64,000 nt of DNA from Chloranthus sessilifolius (GCA_021018995.1 CM037585.1:63800646-63864645), one strand, 5' to 3'; shown: positions 1-11,509, counted from the stretch's first letter. Translations and numbers: made by a program. Notes: generated by a model from the sequence alone, not told the origin.

Positions 1-556
1 TCATGACAATATAGGGGCCTACCCATCTGGATTTCAGTTTGCCAGGAAAAAATTTAAGTTTGGAGTTAAACAACCAAACCTTACCACCAGCCATGAAGCT
101 CTTTCTCAACAAATCATTGTCAAAGAAAGCCTTGGACCTTTCCTTGTATATCTGGGCATTGGCATATACATCCATCCTCAGGTCATCCAGTTCTGATAGC
201 TGCAGCGACCTGTGATGACCAGCAGAAGTTAGGTTAAGATTTAATTTTTTTATGGCCCAATAGGCCCTGTGTTCTAACTCTACTTGGAGATGGCAAGCCT
301 CGCCATAAACCAGTCTGAATGGGAACATCCCAATGGGAGTCTTATAAGCAGTCCTATAAGCCCATAATGCATCATTTATCTTATCAGCCCAGTCCTTTCT
401 GTCAGTCCTCACTGTCTTCTCAAGGATGTGCTTGATCTCCCTATTAGAAATTTCAACTTGCCCACTGGTTTGCGGGTGATAGGGAGTAGCAATCCTATGG
501 GTGACAGAATATTTCTTGAGCAAGCTCTCAAAATTTTTGTTGCAGAAATGGCTACC
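1..556 (-). pseudogene. Element E integrase, C-terminal half (fragment)
   Basis: Translated on the minus strand, this stretch stays open from the boundary with element A to the window edge, about 180 residues. It starts near the GSHFCN motif that follows the second catalytic Asp, contains the HPQTSGQVE block with the third catalytic residue (Glu), then NREIKHILE and [13 protein letters not shown], and ends in [10 protein letters not shown], typical of Athila integrase C-termini. The part carrying the second catalytic Asp is missing. Compared with element I, roughly 90 bp of integrase are absent between this fragment and the sequence resuming at 7314. The fragment continues outside the window. 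Confidence 0.85.
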
Positions 557-854
557 TGTTGAGAACTGGAAAATACCATTTTTCACCCCTTAATCTGGGC
601 CTTGATAGACCCTTGAGAGAACTAAATAAGTATTTTAAGTGTTTGTTTTACAGCTAACAATAAAGGCAGGCTTAACCTTGAAAGTAGCTCAAAAGTGCCA
701 AAAAGATGAGATTCCATGTCAATCCAAAGGAAGAAAGAGAAGAAACAACCTCACTAGCTGTTGAAAGGTCTGAATTGAAGAGGCAAAGACCTGGTCTCAA
801 CCCAGAAAAGAAGTATGGAGCAATTCGAATAGAAAAATGCACTACAGAGTACTT

Positions 855-1100
855 TTCGCAAAGAACCTGAACTGTTCGCAAAGAACCTGAAACTCTGCGA
901 AAAGAACAAAAACTCCAGGCTTAGCTTTCGAAGAGCATCTGAACTCTTTGAAGAGATGATTTACCTTTTCGAAAAGAAGAAAACTCAATTCGAACAGAAC
1001 CAGAACCTTGCGAAAAGAGTTTCAGGAGTTACAACACCTTGCGAAAAGCCCCCTAAGCTTTGCGAAAAGGTATTCTGGAGGTTCTCAGCTTTTGCAAGGG
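855..1100 (+). promoter_or_regulatory. U3 motif array (GCGAAAAG / TTCGAAAAG) of element A
   Basis: About ten degenerate copies of GCGAAAAG, TTCGAA and GCAAAGAACC lie within 250 bp, upstream of the TATA box. The same array recurs in the right LTR (about 5858-6080), in both LTRs of element C on the minus strand, and once more inside element C between pol and the extra ORF. Position and reiteration suggest a promoter or enhancer array. No factor can be named. Confidence 0.55.
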
Positions 1101-1421
1101 CAATTCGATGTCTGTTTCACTGCCCAATGCATCTAAAAACCAAGGGACATTCCAAAAGATTCTAAGCATGAAGCGAAGGCATATTCCACCCCACGTGAGC
1201 ACCCAGAGATGAAATAACTTGGCGGGAACTTTTAGAAACTCTAACAGACTTTCAAAATGCATAATAGAATCGATGCCTTTTTCACCTGATTGGCTGAACC
1301 AGATCAAGGAATTCTGATTGGCCAGAAAAGATCTGGATCCTCGTGCTCGACTACCATTGGTCAATACAGATCTGAGCACTTCTGATTGGTTGACACACAT
1401 CTGAGCTGGACTTAGGGAAAA

Positions 1422-1430
1422 CTATAAATA
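1422..1430 (+). promoter_or_regulatory. TATA box of element A 5' LTR
   Basis: CTATAAATA, located 3' of the motif array and about 440 bp before the hairpin. The equivalent CTATAAATAG occurs in the right LTR near 6425 and on the minus strand in element C. Confidence 0.6.
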
Positions 1431-1865
1431 GACGAACCATTTGCCCAATTTGGGCATCCAGATTTCGAGTTTCATTTCTGTTGCTCCATTTCCAATTCAG
1501 ATAGCTTGTCTGAAATTCCTGTAATAGCCTAACTTTTATTTGTACTTGAGAGCTGTGAGATACTTTTGTAATTCAAAAGAGAAGTGTATTCAAGACTACA
1601 AATCCGAGAGCTATTTAAGCTGTGCTCTGTAATTGTAATGGTGAATTTGAAAAGGTTGCTATGAACCGTATGTTCTCAATTGGATTCGTGTTGAGGGTTC
1701 CCTGTGATCTCCTTATTGCACTAGACTCCTTTAGATTTACTGTTTTTAAGCAATTTCCCTTAATTCATTATCCCTGTGAGAATTTGTGTTTGTAACCTAA
1801 TCTCTCACAGCATTTGTAGTGGTGTTTCTCATTCTGAATTAAGGGTTCAGATTAAAGACTATTGG

Positions 1866-1897
1866 ATGGTCTGTGGCCATTGAAGTGGATAGGCCAT
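1866..1897 (+). promoter_or_regulatory. Conserved leader hairpin, element A 5' LTR
   Basis: Arms ATGGTCTGT and ATAGGCCAT pair over nine positions, two of them G-U. They are followed by a two-base bulge (GG), the pairs CCA/TGG and the loop TTGAAG. The right LTR (6848-6879) has the fully Watson-Crick version, ACAGACCAT. Homologous hairpins occur in LTRs of C, E and I. It lies downstream of the TATA box, so it should be in the RNA leader. Confidence 0.65.
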
Positions 1898-2428
1898 AGC
1901 CATAAGTTTAACTCTAATCCTTGAGTTAGATTACTTTCTCTTGCATCTGTGCTGGTAGCCAGATGAAGATTGGATAATATCTACTTTATTCTACATTTAT
2001 TCTCATTTTGCAATCAAGTACTAAATCGAAGTTAGATATTATTTCTCCATTCTTATTAATTTACATCAAATCTCCCCAACTCGGATCTGGATCATTTAGT
2101 TTAATTTTTACTTTTATCATTTAGTTAACGTGACAAATTCAACCTCCCATCTTATGTACCTCGTAGATAGGATCAGAGGTCAAATCTGGTAGCTCAGATC
2201 TGGAGGTTTATCTTAAATTTTAAATCAATTCCCTGTGGACGATCTTTTACTCACTTACATTTAAAACATGCTACAATTGGCCCTGATCTTGCAGGCTAAT
2301 TCACTTCTACCTGTGCTGATATTTCTTTACTCTTTTTTAATATTCTAGATTCAGTATAATTTAGTAGTTGCAAACCTGTTTTCAAAACACACATAAATCA
2401 AGCACACTAAGAAGTAACAACAAGTTTT

Positions 2429-2446
2429 TGGCGCCGTTGCCGGGGA
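2429..2446 (+). other. Primer binding site of element A (tRNA-Asp type)
   Basis: TGGCGCCGTTGCCGGGGA, six bases after the LTR end. From established knowledge this is the 18-base site used by Athila-type elements, complementary to the 3' end of tRNA-Asp. Confidence 0.9.
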
Positions 2447-5400
2447 ATAGATTTTAAAATTGGTAGACCTAAGTTTTTCAATTTTGTAGATTTGATTTTC
2501 ATTTTAATTTTTGCTTTAAACCTACACTTTGCATTCCAAGTGCTTGATTAAATGTCTACTGCAGTTTTGTATAGTAAACATTTCTGCGAGAATTTTTTAT
2601 TTTTCGAAGTTTTATTCTTTGCCTTCTAGTTATTTGAATAAATCCGCCACTTTTTGTCTTTTTGTCAAATTTGGGCGAGCTGAGTTTTCTTTTTATTTTG
2701 TCAAAATACTTGAATAAGGTATCGCTGATTTTTGGATTTTTTGCAGATCCGAGCGCCTCTAACAAGGAGCATCTGACTAAAGTCGAGCAGATCTGCTTGA
2801 GTTTGCATCCTTCTCCTTTGCATTCATTTTCTATTTTTAAATTCTTGAGAACCAAGATTCTGCTTGTGTTTAATGTTTGTTTTGATTATAATTTCTCTCT
2901 GTCTTTTAGGCATCTTGATTTTATTTTTATTTTTACAAAATAAAAGAAAATGAAAACACAAATAGAAAATCTGAGTTGTTTCTCATTATTTTCGAGTAGT
3001 AAATACGGGCTCTTGTTGAGCCTGATCAAAACAAGTAAAAAAATATATATCTATAAAGAAAATTATAAAAACAAAAAAAATATATATATATAGATATCTT
3101 CCGGATGGGGTGTCTTTCTCCATTTGCATCCACTTTTTCCATCCGGACTCTTGAGATCATTTTTTTTTTTTAGGAATCATGTAGGATAATGAGTAGTGAA
3201 TCATAGGGCTTTTGAATATTCAATGGACCCACTGATTTTATTTTCCTTCGAGATTTCTTCATCATAAATGGGTCTCAGCTGTGTGTGAACCCTGTTTTTA
3301 ATATGTGCTCCCATGCTTCATTATTCTTTTTTATTCATACACATCATCAACAAAGGGGTCAGTCTTATGAATCTTACTTTTCACTATATATTATTCCTGC
3401 TAATCATTTTTATAATCACTTAGATTCATAAGTATCTCAGGTTTTTGGGGTTTTTCTTTGGGCTTAGGATGTATCATTTGACATTAGAGTTTCTATTTTA
3501 GGAATTTTAGTTTCAAATTCTGTTTTTAGATCGCTGATTTTTTTATTTTTTTTCTTTCTTAGGTTAATGTGTCCTAGTTTTACTGATTTTCGTCATTTTT
3601 CTGTGAGTATAGTTAGTTTCTAACTTTGTTTTCCTATTTTGCATTCACAAATTCTGTTTTTGTATCAACACTTTTCTATTTTTTTTAACTTTGTATTCAG
3701 TCCCTTACCTTGTTTTTACTGTTTCTCTGTTATTAGCATTAGTTTCCTTCCATTTGCATAGCAATCCTTCTATTTTTTAGATTTTATTTTTTTTAGCAGT
3801 TCTAGCGTTGTTTTGTTGATTTTTCTTGCATTTGTATATCATGTTTTCCATTTCCTTGCTCATATATTCAGTTTTACATTTTTATTTTCTGCTGCATATA
3901 GTTTAGATTTTTTTTACATTCTTAGTTTTTTTCTTCTTTTTACCTACGCCCTAGTCTCTCATTGTCTAGAACATTGAGGACAATGTTCATCTTAGATTGG
4001 GGTGTGCGAGATGCCAATAAAATAAGTTAATGTTTAGTGCAGCTTATGACCAGCAGAATTTTTAAAAATGAAGTAATTTCACACCTGTTGTTTTGAAAAA
4101 TGAGGAAGTTAAAACTTTTTAAAATTGATTTCTAGTGTAATTCTAATACTTTCATGAAGTGAAGGCCAGAAAATTTCTAAAAAAAAATAATAATTTATGT
4201 TTTAGTAAACCTAAAAAGAGAGAAAACAATGATGATATACCTCAAGAATTTGATAGAAAACCACACCCAGTGAGATTTGGGCCTGCTGAAATGTATTCTT
4301 TGGAGGTATGAATTGGCAATTTTTTCTGCTTTAGGGACTGTTTGAACCTGCTTGTTATCACTAGAAGTTACACATATCCAAGTTAAAATAGCTTGACAGC
4401 AATCATGATATTAAAGACATGATGTAGGGCCTTCTTTTGGACAGTTTGAACTTCAAAAAGCCCCACCTTTTAAAACTGCCCTTGATACACACCATTTGAG
4501 CTTTATAAATCAAAGATTTCTTTGAAACCTCATCAACCTCATTTAGCCTAACCCTCACTCTGAGAATTCAGAAGGTAAAGGAAAGAAAGCTGAAGAAAGG
4601 TGAGTTGGGTAACAGTTTGGTAAAAGAAAAAAAAAATTATTGAAGGCAATGATGTATCGAAGAAATGTGGCATTCCGGTCAATGTTGATTTGAAAAAAAA
4701 AAGAGAAGTCATTTCATTGAAAGTTTGAAAAGAAAGAAAAAAGATGGCCACTTTGGCTCAAAATTCAAAGAAGATGATGAAATTGTGCTGAAATAAAGAA
4801 GGTGTCCATACCACCTCCTTACCTTGACTGACTTCTAAAATTTTGAACTCCATTCCAACCCTTTTATTCTTGATAAATTTCACCCATAAGCCACATTACA
4901 ACCCAAGTTAAAGTCCTTCGATCAAAGATGGATTGAGTCACATGGAAATAAGGATTTGTGTAATCTATGGTGAAAAGAGCGTTGAATTCGTAACTAAAAA
5001 GCAATGCCTATGCTCACCTCATACTCCTATTTGAGGGTCAGAATTGCTCTTGAGTTGTGTGAAATAGTACAACCCTCCTACCTGCATGTTGAGTGAAAAC
5101 CCTGGTGAGAGTTGGGTTTGAAATCAACTTATTTGGGGTAACATAAAAAAACTGAATTCTCAAATAGAAGGCAAGCTTTTCATTAATTTTTCTTGTAAAA
5201 ACTTTTTGACACCAATCGAAAGTGAATGGTAAAGGAATTACGCAGAATTTTAGTTTTGAACTGATGTTTTCTTGAAAATCTTCTTACAACCTGACTGATG
5301 CAGGTGTGAATAATCTGATTGGATGAAAGTTTGCTTTAACAGAACTGCATTAATCTTAACTAATTTATTGGAGATGTTTGTGGGTACCTTCACTAAAAAC

Positions 5401-5544
5401 CCTCAGGAGACTTCACTCCTCCACTAGGGATCACCTAGGGGTTTAAAAGGCTTGTTGCATATGCTAAATGCAACTGTGCTCCCTACAAAAATGGCTTTTC
5501 ATTCTATTTTTAAATTTTGTCTTTGCTCAGGGACTAGCAAAGCT
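2447..5544 (+). other. Non-coding interior of element A
   Basis: T-rich 5' half (about 2450-3960) with simple AT tracts near 3035-3095, then a stretch from about 3960 that resembles the 3' noncoding part of Athila elements: the TTGAGGACAATG block near 3973, and a stretch at 5395-5500 homologous to element C's 3' end (minus, 11540-11700). Short open frames exist but resemble nothing known. No gag, pol or extra-ORF remnant was recognised. Confidence 0.7.
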
Positions 5545-5558
5545 TAGGTTTGGGGGTG
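5545..5558 (+). other. Polypurine tract of element A
   Basis: TAGGTTTGGGGGTG directly abuts the TGTTGAG start of the right LTR. Element C has the matching tract (minus, 11495-11509). Confidence 0.8.
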
Positions 5559-7313
5559 TGTTGAGAACTGAAAAATACCATTTTTCACCCCTTAATCTGG
5601 GCCTTGATAGACCCTTGAGAGAACTAAATAAGTGTTTTAAGTGATTGTTTTACAGCTAACAATAAAGGCAGGCTTAACCTTGAAAGTAGCTCAAAAGTGC
5701 CAAAAAGATGACATTCCATGTCAATCCAAAGGAAGAAAGAGAAGAAACAACCTCACTAGCTGTTGAAAAGTCTGAATTGAAGAGGCAAAGACCTGGTCTC
5801 AACCCAGAAAAGAAGTATGGAGCAATTCGAACAGAAAAATGCACTACAGAGTACTTTTCGTAAAGAACCTGAACTGTTCGCAAAGAACCTGAAACTCTGC
5901 GAAAAGAACAAAAACTCCAGGCTTAGCTTTCGAAGAGCATCTGAACTCTTCGAAGAGATGATTTACCTTTTCGAAAAGAAGAAAACTTAATTCGAACAGA
6001 ACCAGAACCTTGTGAAAAGAGCTTCAGGAGTTACAACACCTTGAGAAAAGCCCCCTAAGCTTTGCAAAAAGGTATTCTGGAGGTTCTCAGCTTTTGCAAG
6101 GGCAATTCAGTAATCTGTTTCACGCGGCCCAATGCATCTAAAAACCTAGGGACATTCCAAAAAATTCTAAGCATGAAGCGAAGGCATATTCCACCCCACG
6201 TGAGCACCCAGAGATGAAATAACTTGGCGGGAACTTCTAGAAACTCTAACAGACTTTCAAAATGCATAACAGAATCGATGCCTTTTTCACCTGATTGGCT
6301 GAACCAGATCAAGGAATTCTGATTGGCCAGAACAGATCTGGATCCTTGTGCTCGACTACCATTGGTCAATACAGATCTGAGCACTTCTGATTGGTTGATA
6401 CACATCCAATCGGACTTAGGAAAACTATAAATAGGCAGAACCATTTGCCCAATTTGGGCATCCAGATTCGAGTTTCATTTACTGTGCTCCATTTCCAATT
6501 CGGATAGCTTGTCCGAAATTCTGTAATAGCCTAACTTTTATTTGTACTTGAGGCGTGAGATACTTTTGTAATTCAAAGAGAAGTGTATTCAAGACTACAA
6601 ATCCGAGAGCCGCTTAAGTCAGGCTCAGAATTGTAATGGTGAATTTGAAAAGGTTGTGAACGTCGTTCTCAATTGGATTCGTGTTGAGGGTTCCTTGATC
6701 TCCTTATTGCACTAGACTCCTTTAGATTTCTTGTTTTAAGCAATTTCCTTAATTCATTATCCTGAGAATTTGTGTTTGTAACCTAATCTCTTACAAGATT
6801 TGTAGTGGTGTTTCGCTCAATTAAGGGTTCAGATTAAAGACTATTGGATGGTCTGTGGCCATTGAAGTGGACAGACCATAGCCATAAGTTTAACTCTAAT
6901 CCTTGAGTTAGATTACTTTCTCTTGCATCTGTGCTGGTAGCCAGATGAAGATTGGATAATATCTCGTTTGTTCTACATTTATTCTCATTTTACAATCAAG
7001 TACTAAATCGAAGTTAGATATTATTTCTCCATTCTTATTAATTTACATCAAATCTCCCCAACTCGGATCTGGATCATTTAGTTTAATTTTTACTTTTATC
7101 ATTTAGTTAACGTGACAAATTCAACCTCCCATCTTATGTACCTCGTAGATAGGATTAGAGGTCAGATCTGGTAGCTTAGATTTGGAGGTTTATCTTAAAT
7201 TTTAAATCAATTCCCTGTGGACGATCTTTTACTCACTTACATTCAAAACTTGCTACAATTGGCCCTGATCTTGCAGGCTAATTCACTTCTACCTGTGCTG
7301 ATATTTCTTTACT
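5559..7313 (+). repeat. 3' LTR of element A, truncated at its 3' end
   Basis: Homologous to 557-2331, including motif array, TATA box and hairpin (6848-6879). Homology stops at ..ATTTCTTTACT (7313), where E integrase resumes on the minus strand, so the final ~90 bp (2332-2422 in the partner) are missing. A single deletion that also took part of the integrase explains this best. Confidence 0.85.
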
Positions 7314-8021
7314 GGTTCTTGTGGCAATAGCTTCTACCCATTTTGATGCATAATCTACTACCACTAAGATAAATTGATAACCATTTTAAGGAGGAAAGGG
7401 GACCATAAATTTAATACCCCAGACATCAAACAGTTTCATAATAAGGATGGGCAGTTTCATAATAAGGATGGGCTGCAAAGGCATTGATTTTCTTTTGGAC
7501 AGCCCTCCTAATTTCTGACATCTCTCACATGTCTTGCAGTGTGTATTGGCATCTCTAAATAAAGAAGGCCAATAGAACCCACACTGCAAGATCTTGTCAG
7601 CTATTTTTCCTCCACTAAAGTGGCCCCCACAGGCATTTTCATGGCACATGGCCAGAATACTGGGGACAACACTTTCTGGAACACATTTTCGGATGATTTG
7701 GTCTGCACAGTATTCGTATAAGCAAGGTTCCTCCCAAAAACAGAATTTGACCTGTGAGAAGAATAGGTCTTTGTCCATTTTGGTCCAATGGGCAGGAATC
7801 TTGCCTATAACTAGATAATTTACAATGTGTGCATACCAAGGAACCAAGGATTGGATGGCAAACAATTGCTCATCCGGGAAAATATCATTTGTAGGGTCAT
7901 CAACACATTTTTCCAACACAATTCTAGACAAGTGGTCAGCCACCACATTTTCCACACCCTTTTTGTCCTTGATTTCAATGTCAAACTCCTGCAGCATGAG
8001 TATCCATCTAATCAGCTTGGG
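7314..8021 (-). pseudogene. Element E integrase, N-terminal part
   Basis: Minus-strand reading from the LSRI junction after RNase H through the HHCC zinc-binding domain ([10 protein letters not shown] ... HCKTCERC, all ligands present), then [12 protein letters not shown]. The family sequence has Asp where this copy has Lys (codon 7410-7412), so the first catalytic Asp of the DDE triad is gone. A 21-bp in-frame tandem duplication at 7431-7472 repeats PILIMKL just before this site. The frame continues through SKWVEAIAT to 7314 with one stop, where a deletion joins it to element A's LTR. Confidence 0.85.
7431..7472. repeat. 21-bp tandem duplication inside E integrase
   Basis: Two perfect copies of a 21-bp unit (7431-7451 and 7452-7472) add seven residues in frame. 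Element I has a single copy at the equivalent place, so this is specific to E. Confidence 0.9.
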
Positions 8022-8405
8022 CTAAGCATCTTTCTTGGACAATTGGTATTTCAATGCTGAGTGGTCTGTGAAGATTACAGTTTTAGACCCATGTAGGTAA
8101 GGTCTAAATTTATCAACAGCAAAAACTCCTGCCAGAAGCTCTTTCTCAGTTGTGGTGTAATTCAGCTGAGCTTCATCAAGTGATTTGCTGACATAGGTAA
8201 TGACCACTGGCAGCTTATCTTTCCTTTGCCCCAAAACAGCACCTATTGCCAAGTCGGATGCATCACACATCAGCTCAAAGGGTAGTGCATAGTCAGGTGT
8301 TTGGAGTACAGGGGCAGAGGTGAGGCATATCTTCAAAGTTTTAAAAGCCTCAAGACATTCAGCAGAAAAATCAAAGGGCACATCTTTGCAAAGCAGGTGG
8401 CACAA
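8022..8405 (-). pseudogene. Element E RNase H domain with connection
   Basis: The minus-strand frame reads LCKDVPF.., then ELMCDASDLAIGAVLGQRKDK, TTEKELLAG and FTDHSALKY. These carry the Asp, Glu and Asp of a Ty3/gypsy RNase H, all intact. The frame ends at a stop after SKKDA, where relatives have Lys-Pro, then continues into the integrase-linked frame. This domain would degrade the RNA template during reverse transcription. It overlaps, through a frameshift, the end of the RT frame at 8333-8405. Confidence 0.88.
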
Positions 8406-9686
8406 TGGTTTAGCAATTTTACTGAAGTCTTTAATGAACCTCCTGTAGAATCCTGCATGCCCAAGGAAAGTCTTATTTGTTTGGCTGTTCTTGGAGGGGG
8501 CAAATTTGTAATGAGGTCAACTTTGGCCTTATCTACCTCAATCCCTTCTCTAGAGACTACATGGCCCAACACAATACCTTGTGTTACCATGAAGTGGCTC
8601 TTTTCCCAACTTAAGACCAGATTGGTCTCCTCACATCTTTGCAAGACCAGGTGGAGGTGTTGTAGACATTGGCCAAAACTGTCCTCATATACAAAAAAAT
8701 CATCCATAAAGATTTCCAAGAACTTGTCAATCATATCAGAGAATATGGCATACATACACCTCTGAAAGGTGGCTAGTGCATTACATAGCCCAAAAGGCAT
8801 CCTTCGGTAAGCAAAGATGCCAAAATGGCAAGTAAATATAGTTTTCTCTTAGTCGTGAGGGTGCACAGGGATTTGGTTGTACCCTGAGTACCCATCAAGA
8901 ACACAATAAAAAGCTTTTCCAGCCAACTTATCCAGAATTTAATCAATGAAGGGGAGAGGGAAGTGGTCTTTTCTGGTTTTAGAGTTGATCTTTCAATAAT
9001 CTATGCAAACCTTTTAGCCAGTGGTCTCCCTGGCTGGTCTCAGCTCTCCAGACTCAGTTGTAATGACTGTTATGCCAGATTTCTTAAGCACCACTTGGAT
9101 AGGTGACACCCATTCAGAATCAGAAATGGGGTAAATTACCCCAGCATCTAGCAATTTAATAATCTCTTTGAGGACCACTTCCTGCATGTGAGGATTTAAT
9201 TTCCTCTGCATTTCCCTGGAGGGTACTGAGCCCTCCTCTAAATAGATTATGTGCATACATATTGATGCATCTATCCCTCCGAGATTTGCAATGGTCCAGC
9301 CAATTATCTTTTTGTGCTTTCTCAAGACTGTTAGTAATTCTTCCTCCTGCTCATTGGTAAGAGAGGAGGAGATAATTACAGGAAGTTTTTCACCTTTCTC
9401 AAGGAAGGCATATTTCAATATTTCTGGAAGCTTCTTGAGATCCAGATCAGGGGCTTGTTGGGTGGATGGCAAGATTGGTTCTTTGTTGGTTTGAGGAAGA
9501 GGCAGCAATGTAGGTTTCCAAATGGAATGCCGCACTAAGCCCACATAAGACTTCAATGTGGTCATGTCTTCTGTCATAATAGCTGGGCTTTCTTCCTCTA
9601 CCATGTCCCAAACTTTAACTAAACTTTTGATAATGTTGCCCCAATCCAGCTGAGTGGGCAATTCTTCTTCAACAACTTCCTCTAGT
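8333..9686 (-). pseudogene. Element E reverse transcriptase with N-terminal linker
   Basis: The minus-strand linker (LPLPQT, VIISSSL) leads into LNPHMQEVVLKEI, LLDAGVIYPISDSEWVSPIQVV, the KDHFPLPFID block and the MPFGLCNA block. The catalytic box FMDD (8699-8710) is intact. Stops break the frame between 9013 and 8801, and the frame shifts near LGHAGFYRRFI (about 8450). This is the Athila-type RT order. The 5' boundary at 9686 is the insertion point of element C; the upstream protease part resumes at 22061. Confidence 0.87.
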
Positions 9687-9691
9687 ATATC
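9687..9691. repeat. Target-site duplication of element C, left copy (ATATC)
   Basis: ATATC at 9687-9691 directly precedes the element C boundary and is repeated at 22056-22060 after the other LTR. Five bp is the normal duplication size for Ty3/gypsy integration. Confidence 0.92.
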
Positions 9692-10192
9692 TGTTGTTGC
9701 CTAACATGTGCCTGATTTATGTGTGTTTTGAATGACGAATTAATGAATATTAAGTTACATAATTTTAAATTATGAAAGAGATATCAGCACATTGAGGGCT
9801 AACAATAGCCTGCAAGATCAGGGCCAATTGTAGCAAGTTTTAAAAGTAAGTATATTAAAGATCGTCCACAGAGAATTTGTCTGAAATATGAGATAGACCT
9901 CGGATCATGCTACAGATCGGCTCTATAATTATCTAGAAAGCGGATAAAAGAGAGTGTTGGGTTTTGTCACGTTTAACTAAAAGCAAATAAAGAAAAGAAC
10001 TAACTAATCGATCCAGATCCAAGTTGGGAAGTGATTAAAATAAATCAAATGGAGAAATAATAACTTTCGTGATTTCGCCTTTGAATTTTAATGGAGAATC
10101 TGCAACTAAACGAGTTGATTCAATCTTCATCCGGCTACCACGGATGTAAGAGAAATAAATCTGAATTAAGGAAGGGGTTTAGACTTATGGTT

Positions 10193-10225
10193 ATGATCTG
10201 TCCACTTAAATGGTCACGAGATCAT
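10193..10225 (-). promoter_or_regulatory. Conserved leader hairpin, element C 3' LTR
   Basis: On the minus strand, arms ATGATCT(C)GT and ACAGATCAT enclose the GA bulge, CCA/TGG and loop TTTAAG. Apart from one inserted C, all nine arm positions pair. The partner LTR (20753-20782) has lost two bases in the same arm. Confidence 0.6.
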
Positions 10226-10637
10226 CCAATAGTTGTTGACCTATCCTCAATTGAACATGAACATCATCGCAAGTGTCGAACTAGGTTACCAACGCTAATT
10301 AAATGCAGGAGTAATGAATCAAGGAAATTGCATGCAAAGTAGTGAATCTAAAGGAGTCTAATGCACTAAGGTGATCAATAAGAACCCTTGACATGAATCC
10401 AATGGAGAAAACACAGTTCTGACAACCTTTAAATTCAATCTTACAATTCTACAGAGCACGGCTAGATGCCCTCGGACTTGCATCTTGAATCCAATCTCCT
10501 TGGAGTTACAAATAGCTCTCGAAACTCTCAAAAGCAAATACAAAAGAAGCTATTACAGTACAGACAAGCTATCCGTAGGAAGCGGGAAATAGAAATGAAC
10601 TCAAAATCTGGATGCCACAATTGGGCAAATGTCTTCT

Positions 10638-10647
10638 CTATTTATAG
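10638..10647 (-). promoter_or_regulatory. TATA box of element C LTR
   Basis: CTATAAATAG on the minus strand, matching the TATA box of element A. The same site occurs in the 5' LTR near 21193. Confidence 0.6.
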
Positions 10648-11494
10648 CTTTCCCTTGATCCTGCGCAATTTAATTGACCAATCGAAGTGTTCGGATCTGG
10701 ATTGCCCAATGGCGATTGAGCACGGGGATCCAGATCTGTTACGTGCCAATGAAAATGCTCGATCTGGTTCAAATGATCAGCGCTAGAAGCATCAATTACT
10801 GTTATGGAATTCAAAAATCTGTTTGAGCTTCTAGAAGTTCACGCCAAGTGATTTCATCTTTGAGCGCTCACATGGGTTGGAATATGCTTTTGGATCTTGA
10901 TTGGAATCTTCCAAATGTCCTCGGTCATTAAATGCATTGGGGCTGCGCGAGATTCTTGAAATGCCCTTTAAACAAGTCGTAATTCCCAGAATGTCCTTTC
11001 GTAGAGTTTAAGTGCCTTTTCAAAGTGTTTTGGCTCCGTAAGTTCTTTTCAAAGCAATTTGGCTTGAAAGTCTTTTCGCAGGACTTCTCCCGGATCTTCT
11101 ATTCGAAAAGGAAATTTCAACTATTCAATGAACATGGTTCTTTCGAGTAGTTCATTACAGCTCCGTAATCAATTGAATGTAACTTTGACCTTTTAGAAAG
11201 TACTTTTTACTTTGCGATTTGAACTTTTAACTTGATTTCTTCTTTGCGAATGGATCCTTCTTCTTCTTGTCTTTTCTTGCTCTTTTAGGACCTTTTTAGC
11301 CATTCGAGGCTATTTCTTCACTCCTCTTTGAGCTTGACATGAGTTGTCGACTTTTGATCATTTAGGATGCTTTTCGGACTTGGACCTGTCTAATTGGTTA
11401 GTGTAAAATGCACACTAAAGCACTTATTTAGTCTTCTCAAGGGTCTTTCAAAGCTCATGTTTAGGGGTGAAAATGGTATTTTCACTACTTAACA

Positions 11495-11509
11495 CACCCC
11501 AAACCTAAG
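11495..11509 (-). other. Polypurine tract of element C
   Basis: CTTAGGTTTGGGGTG on the minus strand, directly before the TGTTAAG start of the 3' LTR. It is the counterpart of the tract in element A. Confidence 0.8.

Larger units (their letters stand above)
557..2422 (+). repeat. 5' LTR of element A (1866 bp, complete)
   Basis: Begins TGTTGAGAACTG and ends GTAACAACA, directly before the PBS. Order inside: U3 with a cluster of GCGAAAAG and TTCGAAAAG motifs (about 855-1100), a TATA box (1422-1430), a leader part with a strong hairpin (1866-1897), and a conserved block near 2237 ending in CTTGCAGG that recurs in the LTRs of C, E and I. Compared with the partner at 5559, the differences are concentrated in short complex indels. 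Confidence 0.9.
557..7313 (+). mobile_element. Element A: non-autonomous Athila-type LTR element without gag-pol
   Basis: Two direct LTRs (557-2422 and 5559-7313) flank a 3.1-kb interior with a perfect PBS after the left LTR and a polypurine tract before the right one, so the element lies on the plus strand. The interior has no recognisable gag, protease, RT or integrase. It joins a leader to an Athila-like 3' noncoding region, including the TTGAGGACAATG block near 3973. LTRs, PBS and the sequence before the polypurine tract resemble element C (autonomous layout, opposite strand), so it was probably mobilised by proteins of such a relative (inference). It sits inside the integrase gene of E. 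The right LTR lacks its last ~90 bp, so no target duplication can be seen. Confidence 0.85.
9692..11494 (-). repeat. 3' LTR of element C (1803 bp)
   Basis: On the minus strand it starts TGTTAAGTAGTG and ends GGCAACAACA. It carries the GCGAAAAG/TTCGAA-type array (about 10980-11240), the TATA box (10638-10647) and the leader hairpin (10193-10225). It is nearly collinear with 20254-22055. Confidence 0.92.

Noticed and set aside
2429..2446. tRNA gene fragment
   Set aside because: Only the 18 bases complementary to a tRNA 3' end are present, at the position of a primer binding site; no cloverleaf.
3035..3095. TATA box or promoter in element A interior
   Set aside because: A simple A/T microsatellite without initiator or downstream ORF.
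8301..8765. Plus-strand open frame of 154 codons
   Set aside because: It is the antisense shadow of the E RT/RNase H region; the minus-strand reading has the FMDD and MPFGLCNA motifs.
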